Assembly: GCF_041359055.1 (NCBI RefSeq)
Contig: NZ_JBGJKZ010000002.1
Coordinates: 434,001-498,000 of the forward strand
From: Paenalcaligenes hominis_A
GTDB taxonomy: Bacteria; Pseudomonadota; Gammaproteobacteria; Burkholderiales; Burkholderiaceae_B
Reading direction: 5' to 3'
DNA length: 64,000 bases
Position numbers and translations under genes: made by a program. The notes under the pieces are model-generated. The model made no database searches and was not told where the DNA came from. It saw only the letters and a program-made list of their open reading frames with translations. Positions 17,706 through 26,315 of the stretch are shown here, in pieces. The stretch's first letter is position 1. Each line of letters starts with the position of its first letter.

Positions 17706-18470
17706 TTACTCTTCGCTGCTGCTTTCTGTCTCTTCGACTTCGACTTCAACGAACTCTTCTTCGCCACGGATCTCTTCAACCAAACCGCTTAGGGCTTTGT
17801 TGCGACCTTCGAGAACAGCGTCAGCCATACCACGAGCGTAAAGAGCAATGGCTTTAGCAGAGTCATCGTTACCAGGAATAACTTTTGCAATACCATCAGG
17901 TGAGTGATTAGTATCGACCACACCTACTACAGGGATACCTAGTGTTTGAGCTTCGGCGATAGCAATTTTGTGGTAACCCACATCAATTACAAACAAAGCG
18001 TCAGGCAATTTAGCCATATCTTTGATACCACCGATGGATTTGTTGAGCTTTTCCATTTCACGCTCGAACAATAGACCTTCTTTTTTGGTCATGCGCTCTA
18101 GAGCGCCATCAGCCAACTGGGCTTCCATGTCTTTTAGACGTTTGATAGAAGCTTTTACAGTTTTAAAGTTGGTCATCATGCCACCTAACCAACGGCTGTT
18201 TACGTAAGGCATACCGCAACGCTCGGCTTCGGCTGCTACGATCTCACGAGCAGCACGTTTAGTGCCTACGAATAGGATATTGCCGCCACGTGCAGCTAAA
18301 TCGCTAAGGTATTTTTGAGCCTCAACGAACTGAACTACCGTTTTCTCCAAGTTAATAATATGGATACGGTTACGTTGACCGAAAATGTACTGCTCCATTT
18401 TCGGGTTCCAGAAACGGGTTTGGTGACCAAAGTGTACACCAGCCTCTAGCATTTCACGCATTAAAGACAT
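17706..18470 (-). CDS. rpsB: 30S ribosomal protein S2
   Basis: Structural protein of the small ribosomal subunit. The N-terminus MREMLEAGVHFGHQTRFWNP is the S2 signature, with HIINLEKTVVQF and DTNHSPDGIAKVIPGNDDSA further in. The 254-residue length is normal, and the tail is acidic (EEEFVEVEVEETESSSEE). The ribosome site GGAG lies 7 nt before the ATG. The gene heads the rpsB-tsf-pyrH-frr run and is preceded by a structured leader. Confidence 0.98.
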   Translation of the reverse strand: MSLMREMLEAGVHFGHQTRFWNPKMEQYIFGQRNRIHIINLEKTVVQFVEAQKYLSDLAARGGNILFVGTKRAAREIVAAEAERCGMPYVNSRWLGGMMTNFKTVKASIKRLKDMEAQLADGALERMTKKEGLLFEREMEKLNKSIGGIKDMAKLPDALFVIDVGYHKIAIAEAQTLGIPVVGVVDTNHSPDGIAKVIPGNDDSAKAIALYARGMADAVLEGRNKALSGLVEEIRGEEEFVEVEVEETESSSEE

Positions 18471-18495
18471 GAGATTTCTCCAAGGGTTAGTTCTT

Positions 18496-18568
18496 GCATT
18501 TAATCAGTATCTAGTAAGGACTACAGCTTTAACGCTACGGTTCCAGACACCCTGAGACGATTAAATGC
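18496..18568 (-). promoter_or_regulatory. Structured 5' leader of rpsB (possible S2 autoregulatory element)
   Basis: A perfect 10-bp inverted repeat (GCATTTAATC at 18496-18505, GATTAAATGC at 18559-18568) encloses 53 nt of the untranslated leader. It ends about 25 nt before the rpsB start. In the transcript it would form a closing stem over an inner region, just 5' of the ribosome site. S2 represses rpsB-tsf through the leader in gammaproteobacteria. That the same happens here is inference. Confidence 0.5.
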
Positions 18569-18571
18569 GCG

Positions 18572-18602
18572 ATTTACTGCAAATAAAATAAGACGCAGTC
18601 AA
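18572..18602 (-). promoter_or_regulatory. rpsB: Candidate rpsB promoter
   Basis: The minus strand has TTGACT (18597-18602), five of six bases of a consensus -35. A weak -10, GTAAAT (18572-18577), lies 19 nt downstream. Transcription would begin just upstream of the leader stem. The wide spacing and poor -10 make this uncertain. Confidence 0.35.
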
Positions 18603-18677
18603 AATTAAGGTCTGATAAAACAAGACACCTACGGTGCAACGTATTAAACTAAAGACTTAGGTTATTAGCTGACTAAA

Positions 18678-18781
18678 GCGATATAGCAAAGCCACAATAC
18701 AAAAAGCAAAATAGACCCAACAAATACAGGCACCTATTGTGCTTTAAGGCATAAACACCAAAGCATCTTTTGCTATAGCGC
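18678..18781. repeat. Nested inverted repeats in the rpsB-map intergenic region
   Basis: The 372-nt gap between the divergent rpsB and map (18471-18842) has no convincing gene. Besides the rpsB leader it holds two overlapping inverted repeats. The outer one pairs 13 nt at 18678-18690 with 13 nt at 18769-18781 (one mismatch, core TATAGCAAA/TTTGCTATA). The inner one pairs AAAGCCACAATA at 18688-18699 with TATTGTGCTTT at 18735-18745 (one bulge). The arms share AAA, so the two stems would compete slightly. This could be a small RNA, an operator, or a shared regulatory element. Confidence 0.45.
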
Positions 18782-18798
18782 AAATAATGACATACGAT
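18770..18798 (+). promoter_or_regulatory. map: Candidate map promoter
   Basis: TTGCTA (18770-18775) and TACGAT (18793-18798) are spaced by 17 nt and each match four of six consensus bases. The -35 lies inside the right arm of the inverted repeat, so any factor or structure there could affect it. The start codon follows 44 nt later. Confidence 0.4.
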
Positions 18799-18842
18799 AG
18801 CCCGTAATTATATTCTCTTTTTACTATTAAACTCAAGCTATT

Positions 18843-19658
18843 ATGAGCAAACTTGTTACCGATCCAACAGATTTGGATAAAATGCGTGCTGCTTGCCAAG
18901 CTGCAGCTCAAACTTTGGACTATTTAGGTCAATTTATTAAAGCAGGTGTAACCACTGCTGAAATTGACCAACTGTGTAAAGATTATATTCGCGACGTACT
19001 GCATGTAGAGTCTGCTACGGTAGGGTATGCGCCTCCCGGTCACCCACCCTATCCAGGCGCGGTTTGCACCTCAGTCAACCATGTAATCTGCCACGGCATA
19101 CCCAGTGACAAAAAACTCAAAAATGGCGATATTATTAATCTAGATGTCACTGTTATTAAAGACGGTTGGTTTGGTGATACAAGCCGTATGTTTTACGTAG
19201 GCGAACCATCAATTCTTGCACGCCGTTTGACCGAAGTGACTTACGAGTGCATGTGGTTAGGCATTGAACAAGTTAAACCCGGGGCAACCTTAGGGGATAT
19301 TGGTCATGCCATTCAACAGCATGCGGAAAAAAACAATTACTCTGTAGTACGCGAATATTGCGGCCACGGTATTGGTCAGGTGTTTCATCAAGACCCACAA
19401 GTCTTACATTATGGAAAACCGGGCACTGGCTTAACATTAAAAGCCGGCATGATCTTTACCATCGAACCAATGATCAACGCTGGCAAACGCGATCTAAAAC
19501 TTCTGCCTGACCAATGGACCGTAGTAACGCGCGACCGCAGCCTATCTGCCCAATGGGAACACTCTATTTTAGTCACTGATACAGGCTACGAAGTGCTCAC
19601 CGTATCACCAGAAATGCCTGCGCCCCCCGCTTTTGTTAAAGGCTTTACTAAAGCATAA
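18843..19658 (+). CDS. map: Methionine aminopeptidase, type I
   Basis: Removes the initiator Met from nascent proteins when the second residue is small. The pita-bread fold residues are visible: CTSVNHVICHGIPSDKKL, the metal ligands in DVTVIKDGWFGDTSRMF, EYCGHGIGQVFHQDP and FTIEPMINAG. The C-terminus VVTRDRSLSAQWEHSILVTD contains the last Glu ligand. The 271-residue length is normal. It is divergent from rpsB and 2 nt upstream of glnD, a common arrangement. Confidence 0.97.
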   Translation: MSKLVTDPTDLDKMRAACQAAAQTLDYLGQFIKAGVTTAEIDQLCKDYIRDVLHVESATVGYAPPGHPPYPGAVCTSVNHVICHGIPSDKKLKNGDIINLDVTVIKDGWFGDTSRMFYVGEPSILARRLTEVTYECMWLGIEQVKPGATLGDIGHAIQQHAEKNNYSVVREYCGHGIGQVFHQDPQVLHYGKPGTGLTLKAGMIFTIEPMINAGKRDLKLLPDQWTVVTRDRSLSAQWEHSILVTDTGYEVLTVSPEMPAPPAFVKGFTKA

Positions 19659-19660
19659 AT

Positions 19661-22222
19661 ATGCGCTCAGACTTAGACCGGATTCGCAATAGCTACACAC
19701 TGCGACGTCGCAAAGCAATCGCTCGTTTTAGAGCAAGACCTAAGCCTGAGCACTTATTACGGCGTCTAAGCACCTACACCGATCATTGCCTCAATGAGCT
19801 CTATGCTCTGCTGCCCTTACCTACGCACTGCACTCTGGTAGCCGTAGGCGGCTATGGACGCCAAGAACTTTATCCATTTTCTGATGTGGATATCTTGCTA
19901 TTACTAGCACAGCCGCCCAGCTCCCAAGATACTTTACAGATAGAAAGCTTTATTGCCGCATTATGGGATAGCGGCCTGAAGGTCGCCACTAGCGTACGCA
20001 CGATTGACCAATGCCTTGAGGTAGCAGAAACAGACATAGCGACCCAAACAGCTCAACTAGAGGCCCGCTTTGTTGCGGGGCATAATGCACTTTTTACTCA
20101 GTTACAACGTGCGTTAGCCACCCAATTAAATGCAAAAAACTTCTACGAGGCCAAACTGGCCGAGATGCGGCAACGCCACGCTCGCTATAGAAACACGCCT
20201 TATGCACTAGAGCCAAATTGCAAAGAGTCGCCTGGCGCTTTACGTGACTTACAAGTGCTATTATGGCTGGCTAAAGCCATGAACCTAGGGCAAACTTGGC
20301 GGGAAATAGCTCAAAGTGACTTATTAAGTCAGGCAGAGGTACGGGCTCTTCAACAGGCGAACCAAGCTTTTATGCGTTTGCGTATCGAGCTGCACTTACT
20401 CACTAAACGTGCCGAAGACCGCCTGCTGTTTGAGTACCAACCTGCTCTTGCCACCATTTATGGTTTCACCCAATTAAACGCACAACGCGCTAGTGAAAAA
20501 CTCATGCAGCGCTACTACTGGGCTGCCCGACTGGTGCATCAAATGAACATGATTTTGATGCAGGGGCTTGAGGAATTACTTTTTAGCGCTAACCCCACCC
20601 ATATTACCGAACTAGACCACGCCTTTTTAATTCGCAATCAACGATTGCATTTACGCGACGCAGATCTCTTAATACAAGACCCAACGTTAATCCTGCGTTG
20701 CTTTACGCTTTTACAACAGCATCCAAACGTTCAAAGTTTAAGTGCCTATACTCTACGCGCACTTTGGCATCATCGGAAACTAATCGATCAAAAGTTTCGC
20801 TTAAACCCCATCAACCAAAGCGCTTTTCTAGCTATTTTGCAAGCACCTCGTGCCGTGCTACAAAGCATAAAGCTCATGAATTTACTTGGCTTACTGCCAC
20901 GCTACATCCCTGAGTTTCGCCATATTGTTGGGCAGATGCAGCACGATCTTTTCCACGTCTATACGGTCGACCAGCACACCTTGATGGTGTTGCGCAATTT
21001 ACGCCGATTTACTTTGGCCGAGTACGCCGAAGAGCACCCACTCGCTAGCGAGCTCATGGCACAATTTGAACGCCCATGGGTGTTATACGTGGCCGCCTTA
21101 TTTCATGATATAGCCAAAGGGCGCGGTGGCAATCACTCTGAGCTCGGTGCCAAAGATGCACGTGCATTTTGCGAACGCCATCAAATTCATACCGAGGACA
21201 CAGAGCTCATCTGCTTTTTAGTTCAAGAGCACCTCAGCATGTCTACCGTGGCTCAAAAACGTGATATTAGTGATCCCGTAATTGTGCAAGCTTTTACCCA
21301 GCTCACGCAAAGTTTACGCCGCTTACAGGCCCTGTATTTGCTTACCGTAGCGGATATCAAGGGCACCAACCCCGTTATTTGGAACTCTTGGAAAGCAAAG
21401 CTATTACAACAGCTCTATAAACAAAGCAGCGCTGCTTTACAAGGACATCATCCTGCTACCTCCGAGGTCTTAGCACAACGCAAAGCACAAGCGCTAAGTC
21501 AGCTATTAAGCCAAGGAATTAGCGCAGACGCTGTGCATGCGTTATGGGATGTATTGGATATTAGTTATTTTTTGCGTCATGAGAGCGATGAGATAGTTTG
21601 GCACGGCAGTGCTTTACACAGCGCTCTTTTATACCCAGAGCCTGTGGTCGAATTACGCCCTGTAGGTGCAGGCGAGACGGTTCAGCTCATGATTTATACG
21701 CCTGATCGTGACGATTTATTTATGCACATTTGTGCATTTTTCGATCAACATCAACTCAGTGTACAAGACGCACGTATCTACACCACCCTACACGGCTGGG
21801 CCTTAGATAGTTTTGTCTTACTACTGCCTGCTTACACGCAGTATTCCACACAGTGGGCTCAATCTATTCAGCAGGCTTTAATTTGGCATCTACAACATGC
21901 AGCCAACAACACGCTGACCAACGAATCCATTTATGTACAAGCCCAATCACGCCGAGCTCGCGTTTTTCCTATCCCTGCCACAGTAGATATCCAAGCCATG
22001 AGTGAAGCCAACAAATGGCGCATTTCGATTGTTTGCGCGGATCGCAGAGGGCTACTCTATAGTATCGCTCAGGTGTTTACGGCTGAACGTATTCGTTTAA
22101 AATCGGCTAAGATCATGACACTAGGCGAACGTGTGGAAGATACCTTTATTGTCCATAGCGAAGACCTACATCACAATACCTTTTATAAACATCTAGAGCG
22201 CACCCTTCGAGCCGCTCTTTAA
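19661..22222 (+). CDS. glnD: Bifunctional PII uridylyltransferase/uridylyl-removing enzyme
   Basis: Nitrogen sensor that uridylylates or deuridylylates PII in response to glutamine. The nucleotidyltransferase motif VGGYGRQELYPFSDVDILLL is near residue 65. The HD hydrolase motif appears as VAALFHDIAKGRGGNHSELG in the middle. Two ACT domains follow (from PDRDDLFMHICAFFDQHQLS and from VCADRRGLLYSIAQVF). The 853-residue length fits the family. It probably shares a transcript with map. Confidence 0.97.
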   Translation: MRSDLDRIRNSYTLRRRKAIARFRARPKPEHLLRRLSTYTDHCLNELYALLPLPTHCTLVAVGGYGRQELYPFSDVDILLLLAQPPSSQDTLQIESFIAALWDSGLKVATSVRTIDQCLEVAETDIATQTAQLEARFVAGHNALFTQLQRALATQLNAKNFYEAKLAEMRQRHARYRNTPYALEPNCKESPGALRDLQVLLWLAKAMNLGQTWREIAQSDLLSQAEVRALQQANQAFMRLRIELHLLTKRAEDRLLFEYQPALATIYGFTQLNAQRASEKLMQRYYWAARLVHQMNMILMQGLEELLFSANPTHITELDHAFLIRNQRLHLRDADLLIQDPTLILRCFTLLQQHPNVQSLSAYTLRALWHHRKLIDQKFRLNPINQSAFLAILQAPRAVLQSIKLMNLLGLLPRYIPEFRHIVGQMQHDLFHVYTVDQHTLMVLRNLRRFTLAEYAEEHPLASELMAQFERPWVLYVAALFHDIAKGRGGNHSELGAKDARAFCERHQIHTEDTELICFLVQEHLSMSTVAQKRDISDPVIVQAFTQLTQSLRRLQALYLLTVADIKGTNPVIWNSWKAKLLQQLYKQSSAALQGHHPATSEVLAQRKAQALSQLLSQGISADAVHALWDVLDISYFLRHESDEIVWHGSALHSALLYPEPVVELRPVGAGETVQLMIYTPDRDDLFMHICAFFDQHQLSVQDARIYTTLHGWALDSFVLLLPAYTQYSTQWAQSIQQALIWHLQHAANNTLTNESIYVQAQSRRARVFPIPATVDIQAMSEANKWRISIVCADRRGLLYSIAQVFTAERIRLKSAKIMTLGERVEDTFIVHSEDLHHNTFYKHLERTLRAAL

Positions 22223-22241
22223 TGGATCTGAGCCCGACCCC

Positions 22242-22955
22242 ATGGACTTGAGCCCCTTACTTTCTGATTTCAGCCGTAGTTTTTTATTTACGGTGGCGAC
22301 CGTGTTGCCCATTATTAACCCCCCTGCTATTGCACCTATTTTTTTGGCACTTACCAAGGGCGTAAGTAATGCCGATCGCCAAAAACTCGCAAGCAAATTA
22401 GGCGTAAATATTTTCTTTATGCTGTTAGCTGCCATGCTATCGGGCAATTTAGTGTTGGAGTTTTTTGGCATCTCGTTACCTATTATCCGTATTGGTGGCG
22501 GATTACTCGTTATTGCTACCGCATGGAACTTAGTCAATGCGACTAGCTCTGATACAGAGCAAGCAAAGGATATGGCAGAGGGGTACTCATGGGCACGCGT
22601 GCAGTCTCAAGCCTTTTACCCCTTAACTTTTCCCATGCTATGCGGACCCGGCTCCATCGCCGCCACCATTACAGTCGGTGCCACCCTAAGCGACAGCAGT
22701 ACTATTGGCAGCATCACAAAGCTAACTGCTGCAATCTTGGCCTTAGCCGTCGTAGCGCTCATTGTGCTTTTTTGTTTGCGCTATGCCGCCCCTATTTTGA
22801 CTCGCTTGGGCAGCAATGGCACCGCGGTCTTGATGCGCCTTTCCGCTTTTATTTTATTATGCTTAGGCGTACAGATTGTGTGGGATGGTTTTTCTGAGGT
22901 GACGATTAATCTTTTGGTTGAAGCCGCCAAACATACAACCCAACTTTTTCTATAA
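22242..22955 (+). CDS. MarC-family integral membrane protein
   Basis: A 237-residue protein with about six hydrophobic helices and the family N-terminus FTVATVLPIINPPAIAPIFL. RIGGGLLVIATAWNLVNA and YPLTFPMLCGPGSIAATITV are the other conserved blocks. MarC/UPF0056 members are inner-membrane proteins of unclear function. Despite the name, a role in antibiotic resistance is not established. It sits 19 nt after glnD and 5 nt before dsbB, so it is probably read from the map transcript. Confidence 0.9.
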   Translation: MDLSPLLSDFSRSFLFTVATVLPIINPPAIAPIFLALTKGVSNADRQKLASKLGVNIFFMLLAAMLSGNLVLEFFGISLPIIRIGGGLLVIATAWNLVNATSSDTEQAKDMAEGYSWARVQSQAFYPLTFPMLCGPGSIAATITVGATLSDSSTIGSITKLTAAILALAVVALIVLFCLRYAAPILTRLGSNGTAVLMRLSAFILLCLGVQIVWDGFSEVTINLLVEAAKHTTQLFL

Positions 22956-22960
22956 ACCTT

Positions 22961-23437
22961 ATGTCAACTCGTTTCTTTTCATATAGTATTTTTCTTAGCC
23001 TAGGTGCCCTAATCATCGCTCTGGTGTCTCAGCACGTATTTGCTATGCGGCCCTGCGCTTGGTGCGTATTTCAACGCCTGCTTTTAATCGTTGTGCTTGC
23101 GTTTTCTATTTTTGGCTATTTGGTTGCTAGCTTAAAGCTGCGCTTTTTAAGTCAATTGTTTGGGTTATTAAGTGCTCTGACAGCAATAGGAGGAGTGCTA
23201 TCCGCCTGGTATCAATATAACGTAGCCGCTAAATTGTTTTCCTGCGATATGACCTTCGCCGATCGGTTTATGACTCAATCTGGTCTGGAGTCTGCTTTAC
23301 CTTGGTTGTTTGGAATTTACAGCACCTGCATGGACGCTACTGTGCATGTGTTTGGACTTGAGTACGCCTTATGGGCACTCTTGCTGTTTGTTATTATAGG
23401 CGCTGTGATGCTGTATGGACTTGTGCGCAGCAAATAG
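22961..23437 (+). CDS. dsbB: Disulfide bond formation protein DsbB
   Basis: Four-helix inner-membrane protein that re-oxidises DsbA and passes electrons to quinone. The first periplasmic Cys pair is in MRPCAWCVFQRLL, and the second pair is spread over KLFSCDMTFADRF and GIYSTCMDA with ESALPWLFG between. The 158-residue length is typical for betaproteobacteria. It is the last gene before a strong bidirectional terminator. Confidence 0.94.
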   Translation: MSTRFFSYSIFLSLGALIIALVSQHVFAMRPCAWCVFQRLLLIVVLAFSIFGYLVASLKLRFLSQLFGLLSALTAIGGVLSAWYQYNVAAKLFSCDMTFADRFMTQSGLESALPWLFGIYSTCMDATVHVFGLEYALWALLLFVIIGAVMLYGLVRSK

Positions 23438-23455
23438 CTTTATGGTTACCGCAAT

Positions 23456-23494
23456 AAAACAGCCACTGCAATACACTGCAGTGGCTGTTTTTTT
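23456..23494. terminator. Bidirectional rho-independent terminator between dsbB and purF
   Basis: A perfect 15-bp inverted repeat, AAAACAGCCACTGCA / TGCAGTGGCTGTTTT, with a 6-nt loop. A T run follows on the plus strand and an A run precedes the left arm, so it can end both converging transcripts. Confidence 0.92.
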
Positions 23495-23503
23495 AGGCTT
23501 TAT

Positions 23504-24943
23504 TTAGTCTTCAAGCAATGGAGAGTGGTTGATATCCCCTGTGACATAATCACCATCAAAACAAGAGGACTCAAAGCGATTGAAATCAGGGTTTAAGTCC
23601 CACAGCGCTTGCTCTAAGTCGGCTAAGTCTTGGTAAATTAAACCATCTACCCCTATTTCCTCGGCTACTTGATCTATGCTTTTGCCATACGCAATTAGTT
23701 CCTCGCTAGATGGCATATCAATGCCATAGACATTTGGATAACGCACAGGAGGAGCTGCAGAAGCAAAAAACACCTTGTTCGCACCGGCTGAACGCGCCAT
23801 TTCTACAATTTCACGGCTAGTCGTGCCACGCACAATGGAGTCATCCACCAACAACACATTTTTACCTTTAAACTCCATGGGGATGGCGCTGAGTTTTTGC
23901 CGTACAGAACGCTTGCGTACGGCTTGGCCCGGCATAATAAAAGTACGCCCAATGTAGCGATTTTTAATAAACCCTTCACGGTAGTTCAAGTTTAACTGAG
24001 CGGCCAACTGCATAGCGGATGGACGCGCAGAATCCGGAATGGGCATCACCACATCAATATCTGCCAAGCGTAAATTTTTAGCGAGCTTATCACCCAAGTA
24101 CTCACCCATTTTTAAACGAGCATCATAAACCGATACCCCATCAATGGTTGAATCAGGGCGCGCAAAATACACATATTCGAACACACAGGGTGATAGCTGG
24201 GTTTGTGCTGAGCACTGCTGACGCAAGACCTGACCAGACAAATCAATCACAATTGCCTCGCCAGGCGCCACATCACCAATTAACTCAAAACCACAGCCTG
24301 TAATCGCCACAGACTCGGATGCAAGCATCCACTCTGGACCAGCGGCCCCTTTATTTTCACCTAGGCAAAGAGGTCGAATCCCATTGGGATCACGAAAAGC
24401 CACTAAGCCATAATGCGCAATTTGCAAAATAACAGCATAAGCCCCCTTAACACGACGATGAACGGCACGTACCGTATTAAAAATAATTTCAGCGTTGAGC
24501 TGCTCGCCTTCGGCGGCGCGCTGCAGCTCGTGCGCAAACACATTAAGCAGCACTTCGGAGTCAGAGTTAGTATTGATGTGACGGCGATCAATACTGAAAA
24601 GCTCTTGGCGCAACTGACGCCAGTTGCTTAGATTGCCATCGTGTACCAAGCTAATGCCAAACGGTGCGCTGACATAAAACGGCTGCATTTCGTCTGCATT
24701 TTCAGCGCTGCCTACAGACGGGTAACGCGTATGACCTATGCCACTAGTACCGATTAAATTACGCATATTCCGGGTACGGAATACATCTCGGACTAGGCCT
24801 GGGCCACGATGTGTATGAAAAAAAGATTGGTTGTAGGTAGTAATTCCTGCTGCATCTTGGCCGCGGTGCTGTAATAGCAACAAACTATCGTAAATCAGCT
24901 GATTCACAGGCCCTTGGGCCACGACCCCTACTACTCCTGACAT
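23504..24943 (-). CDS. purF: Amidophosphoribosyltransferase with altered glutaminase site
   Basis: First committed step of purine synthesis: PRPP plus glutamine gives 5-phosphoribosylamine. It has an N-terminal Ntn-type glutaminase domain (LLQHRGQDAAGI, IGHTRYPSVG, NTNSDSEVLLN) and a C-terminal PRTase domain (VLLVDDSIVRGTTSREIVEM). The 479-residue length is near normal. Odd: the protein starts MSGVVGVV where the family has M-C-G, so the nucleophile Cys is Ser (codon TCA). The oxyanion segment is HDGNL instead of HNGNL, changing the residue that aligns with E. coli Asn101. An in-frame stop lies three codons upstream, so no other start restores the Cys. It follows cvpA, the classical order. Confidence 0.93.
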   Translation of the reverse strand: MSGVVGVVAQGPVNQLIYDSLLLLQHRGQDAAGITTYNQSFFHTHRGPGLVRDVFRTRNMRNLIGTSGIGHTRYPSVGSAENADEMQPFYVSAPFGISLVHDGNLSNWRQLRQELFSIDRRHINTNSDSEVLLNVFAHELQRAAEGEQLNAEIIFNTVRAVHRRVKGAYAVILQIAHYGLVAFRDPNGIRPLCLGENKGAAGPEWMLASESVAITGCGFELIGDVAPGEAIVIDLSGQVLRQQCSAQTQLSPCVFEYVYFARPDSTIDGVSVYDARLKMGEYLGDKLAKNLRLADIDVVMPIPDSARPSAMQLAAQLNLNYREGFIKNRYIGRTFIMPGQAVRKRSVRQKLSAIPMEFKGKNVLLVDDSIVRGTTSREIVEMARSAGANKVFFASAAPPVRYPNVYGIDMPSSEELIAYGKSIDQVAEEIGVDGLIYQDLADLEQALWDLNPDFNRFESSCFDGDYVTGDINHSPLLED

Positions 24944-24963
24944 AATTGTTCAACCCATAAGAT

Positions 24964-25452
24964 TTAATAAGGTAACCACGCAGCGATATCGGGTGGCAAA
25001 TACAATTTTATACGCATTATGAGCTGGATGGCAGTTTTTACAAAACTGGACTCATGCCACCATGGTTCGGTAGGCATTTGTGTATAGCCTGCTGCCGTTA
25101 CCAAGACTAGCACCAGTACAATCCCGCGTAGTACCCCAAACAGCATACCGAAGCCATGATCCGCAGTACTTAAACCTGTGCGCTCAATCAATGCACTTAA
25201 AGCCATATTGATCAAACCCACCCCTAGCAGTGCCATTATAAAAACAAGAAGGTAAGCAACAGCGGAGCGAATCAATGGATTGGTGATCCAAGTTTCAATC
25301 CAAGTACTGGCCTGCGGCCCCCACCACACAGCTGCAGCCGCAGCCACCAGATAGGCCACTAACGACATGAGCTCTTTAATAAGCCCACGAAATAGTCCCA
25401 ATATGCCTGAAAACCCAACAATGGCTAGGATTAAATAATCAAACTGATTCAC
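24964..25452 (-). CDS. cvpA: CvpA-family membrane protein
   Basis: A 162-residue inner-membrane protein with four predicted helices. It begins FDYLILAIVGFSGILGLFRG, and the conserved block GLSTADHGFGMLFGVLRG is typical of CvpA (first described for colicin V production). Its biochemical role is unknown. It lies directly upstream of purF, as in E. coli, and overlaps the SPOR gene by 4 nt. Confidence 0.92.
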   Translation of the reverse strand: MNQFDYLILAIVGFSGILGLFRGLIKELMSLVAYLVAAAAAVWWGPQASTWIETWITNPLIRSAVAYLLVFIMALLGVGLINMALSALIERTGLSTADHGFGMLFGVLRGIVLVLVLVTAAGYTQMPTEPWWHESSFVKTAIQLIMRIKLYLPPDIAAWLPY

Positions 25453-26249
25453 TGGCCCGACACAAAGCTGTTCTCATAACCTAAAGAGCGTAAACGCGCT
25501 TGAGCAGCTTGAGCGGCTTGGCGGCTAGGAAAAGGCCCAACACGTAAACGGTAAGCAGGCTTGCCTGAAACCGTAGCAGTTTCCACAAAGGCATTAGACA
25601 CCCCAGAGCTAGCTAGCTTGGCACGACGTGCCTCGGCATCACTTTGCGATGAGTAAGCACCAACCTGAACCACAACTGAACCCTGTTGAGCGCGCTCTGT
25701 AGGGGTAGGTTTACTTGGGGGCACGCGCCCTTCGAGTAAGGCCAACGCAACAGAACCATCGTCAGTTCGTTGCGAAGGAGTAGGCTTGGGTTCCGATTTA
25801 GGCTTGGGCTTGGGCTCGGGTTTGGGTTCCGGTTTAGGTTCCTTCTCGACCGTAGCAGGCGGCGTAGGCTCGGGCTCGACCGGGTTGATGGTGTCGCCAA
25901 CAGCTAAAGGTAGCTCTTCTACGGGTTCTGGCTGGGACTCTATAAGCCCAGGATCGTTACTGTGGTCGATACGATCTGTAAAAACGGGCTGCTCTAAACT
26001 TTCCGACAAACGATATTGCTCTTCGGAGGGCGGGATAATAGAGGGTATAACACTAACTTGCTGCTCTACCTTAGGTTCGGAATGATCCGTTAATAAAATA
26101 GGTACTACCACAATAGCGGTAAGCACAAGCACAACAGCACCAATTAGTCGGTGCCGCGCTTTAGTGCGCATTTCAACCAATTGATCATCGCTAGAAGATC
26201 TACCCGTTTTTCTAGGCGTAGCAGTTTCTTTGCGTGAAAACAGTCCCAT
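25449..26249 (-). CDS. SPOR-domain membrane protein (DedD-like)
   Basis: A single-pass protein: a short cytoplasmic N-terminus (MGLFSRKETATPRKTGRSSS), one membrane helix (RLIGAVVLVLTAIVVVPILL), a long periplasmic Pro/Glu/Lys-rich linker, and a C-terminal SPOR domain (VVQVGAYSSQSDAEARRAKL ... YRLRVGPFPSRQAAQAAQAR). SPOR domains bind denuded glycan strands at the septum. I use the ATG at 26249, with an AAGG site 6 nt upstream, rather than the longer frame from 26297. The folC-SPOR-cvpA-purF order is common in betaproteobacteria. Confidence 0.9.
   Translation of the reverse strand: MGLFSRKETATPRKTGRSSSDDQLVEMRTKARHRLIGAVVLVLTAIVVVPILLTDHSEPKVEQQVSVIPSIIPPSEEQYRLSESLEQPVFTDRIDHSNDPGLIESQPEPVEELPLAVGDTINPVEPEPTPPATVEKEPKPEPKPEPKPKPKSEPKPTPSQRTDDGSVALALLEGRVPPSKPTPTERAQQGSVVVQVGAYSSQSDAEARRAKLASSGVSNAFVETATVSGKPAYRLRVGPFPSRQAAQAAQARLRSLGYENSFVSGQ
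25783..25842 (-). repeat. Degenerate hexamer repeat encoding a Lys-Pro-Glu-Pro linker
   Basis: Sixty nucleotides of roughly ten 6-nt units (ggcttg, ggctcg, ggttcc variants on the plus strand) encode KPEPKPEPKPKPKSEPKP in the SPOR protein linker. Such repeats can change length by slippage. Here this would only alter the spacer between membrane anchor and SPOR domain. Confidence 0.75.
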
Positions 26250-26315
26250 GTGTAACCTTATGTAAACAAAACTGTAGTTATTGTAATCACACGACACGAG
26301 ATGGTCGCATGTATG

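Noticed and set aside
22193..22537. A 114-codon minus-strand frame across the glnD-marC junction
   Set aside because: It is antisense to both genes and shows no family features.
23504..24943. purF as a pseudogene
   Set aside because: The frame is full length and the PRTase motifs are intact, so only the glutaminase chemistry is in doubt.
25786..26085. A plus-strand frame rich in Gly-Ser-Gly-Leu opposite the SPOR gene
   Set aside because: The repeat is the complement of the Lys-Pro-Glu-Pro linker. There is no start signal and the SPOR protein is well supported.
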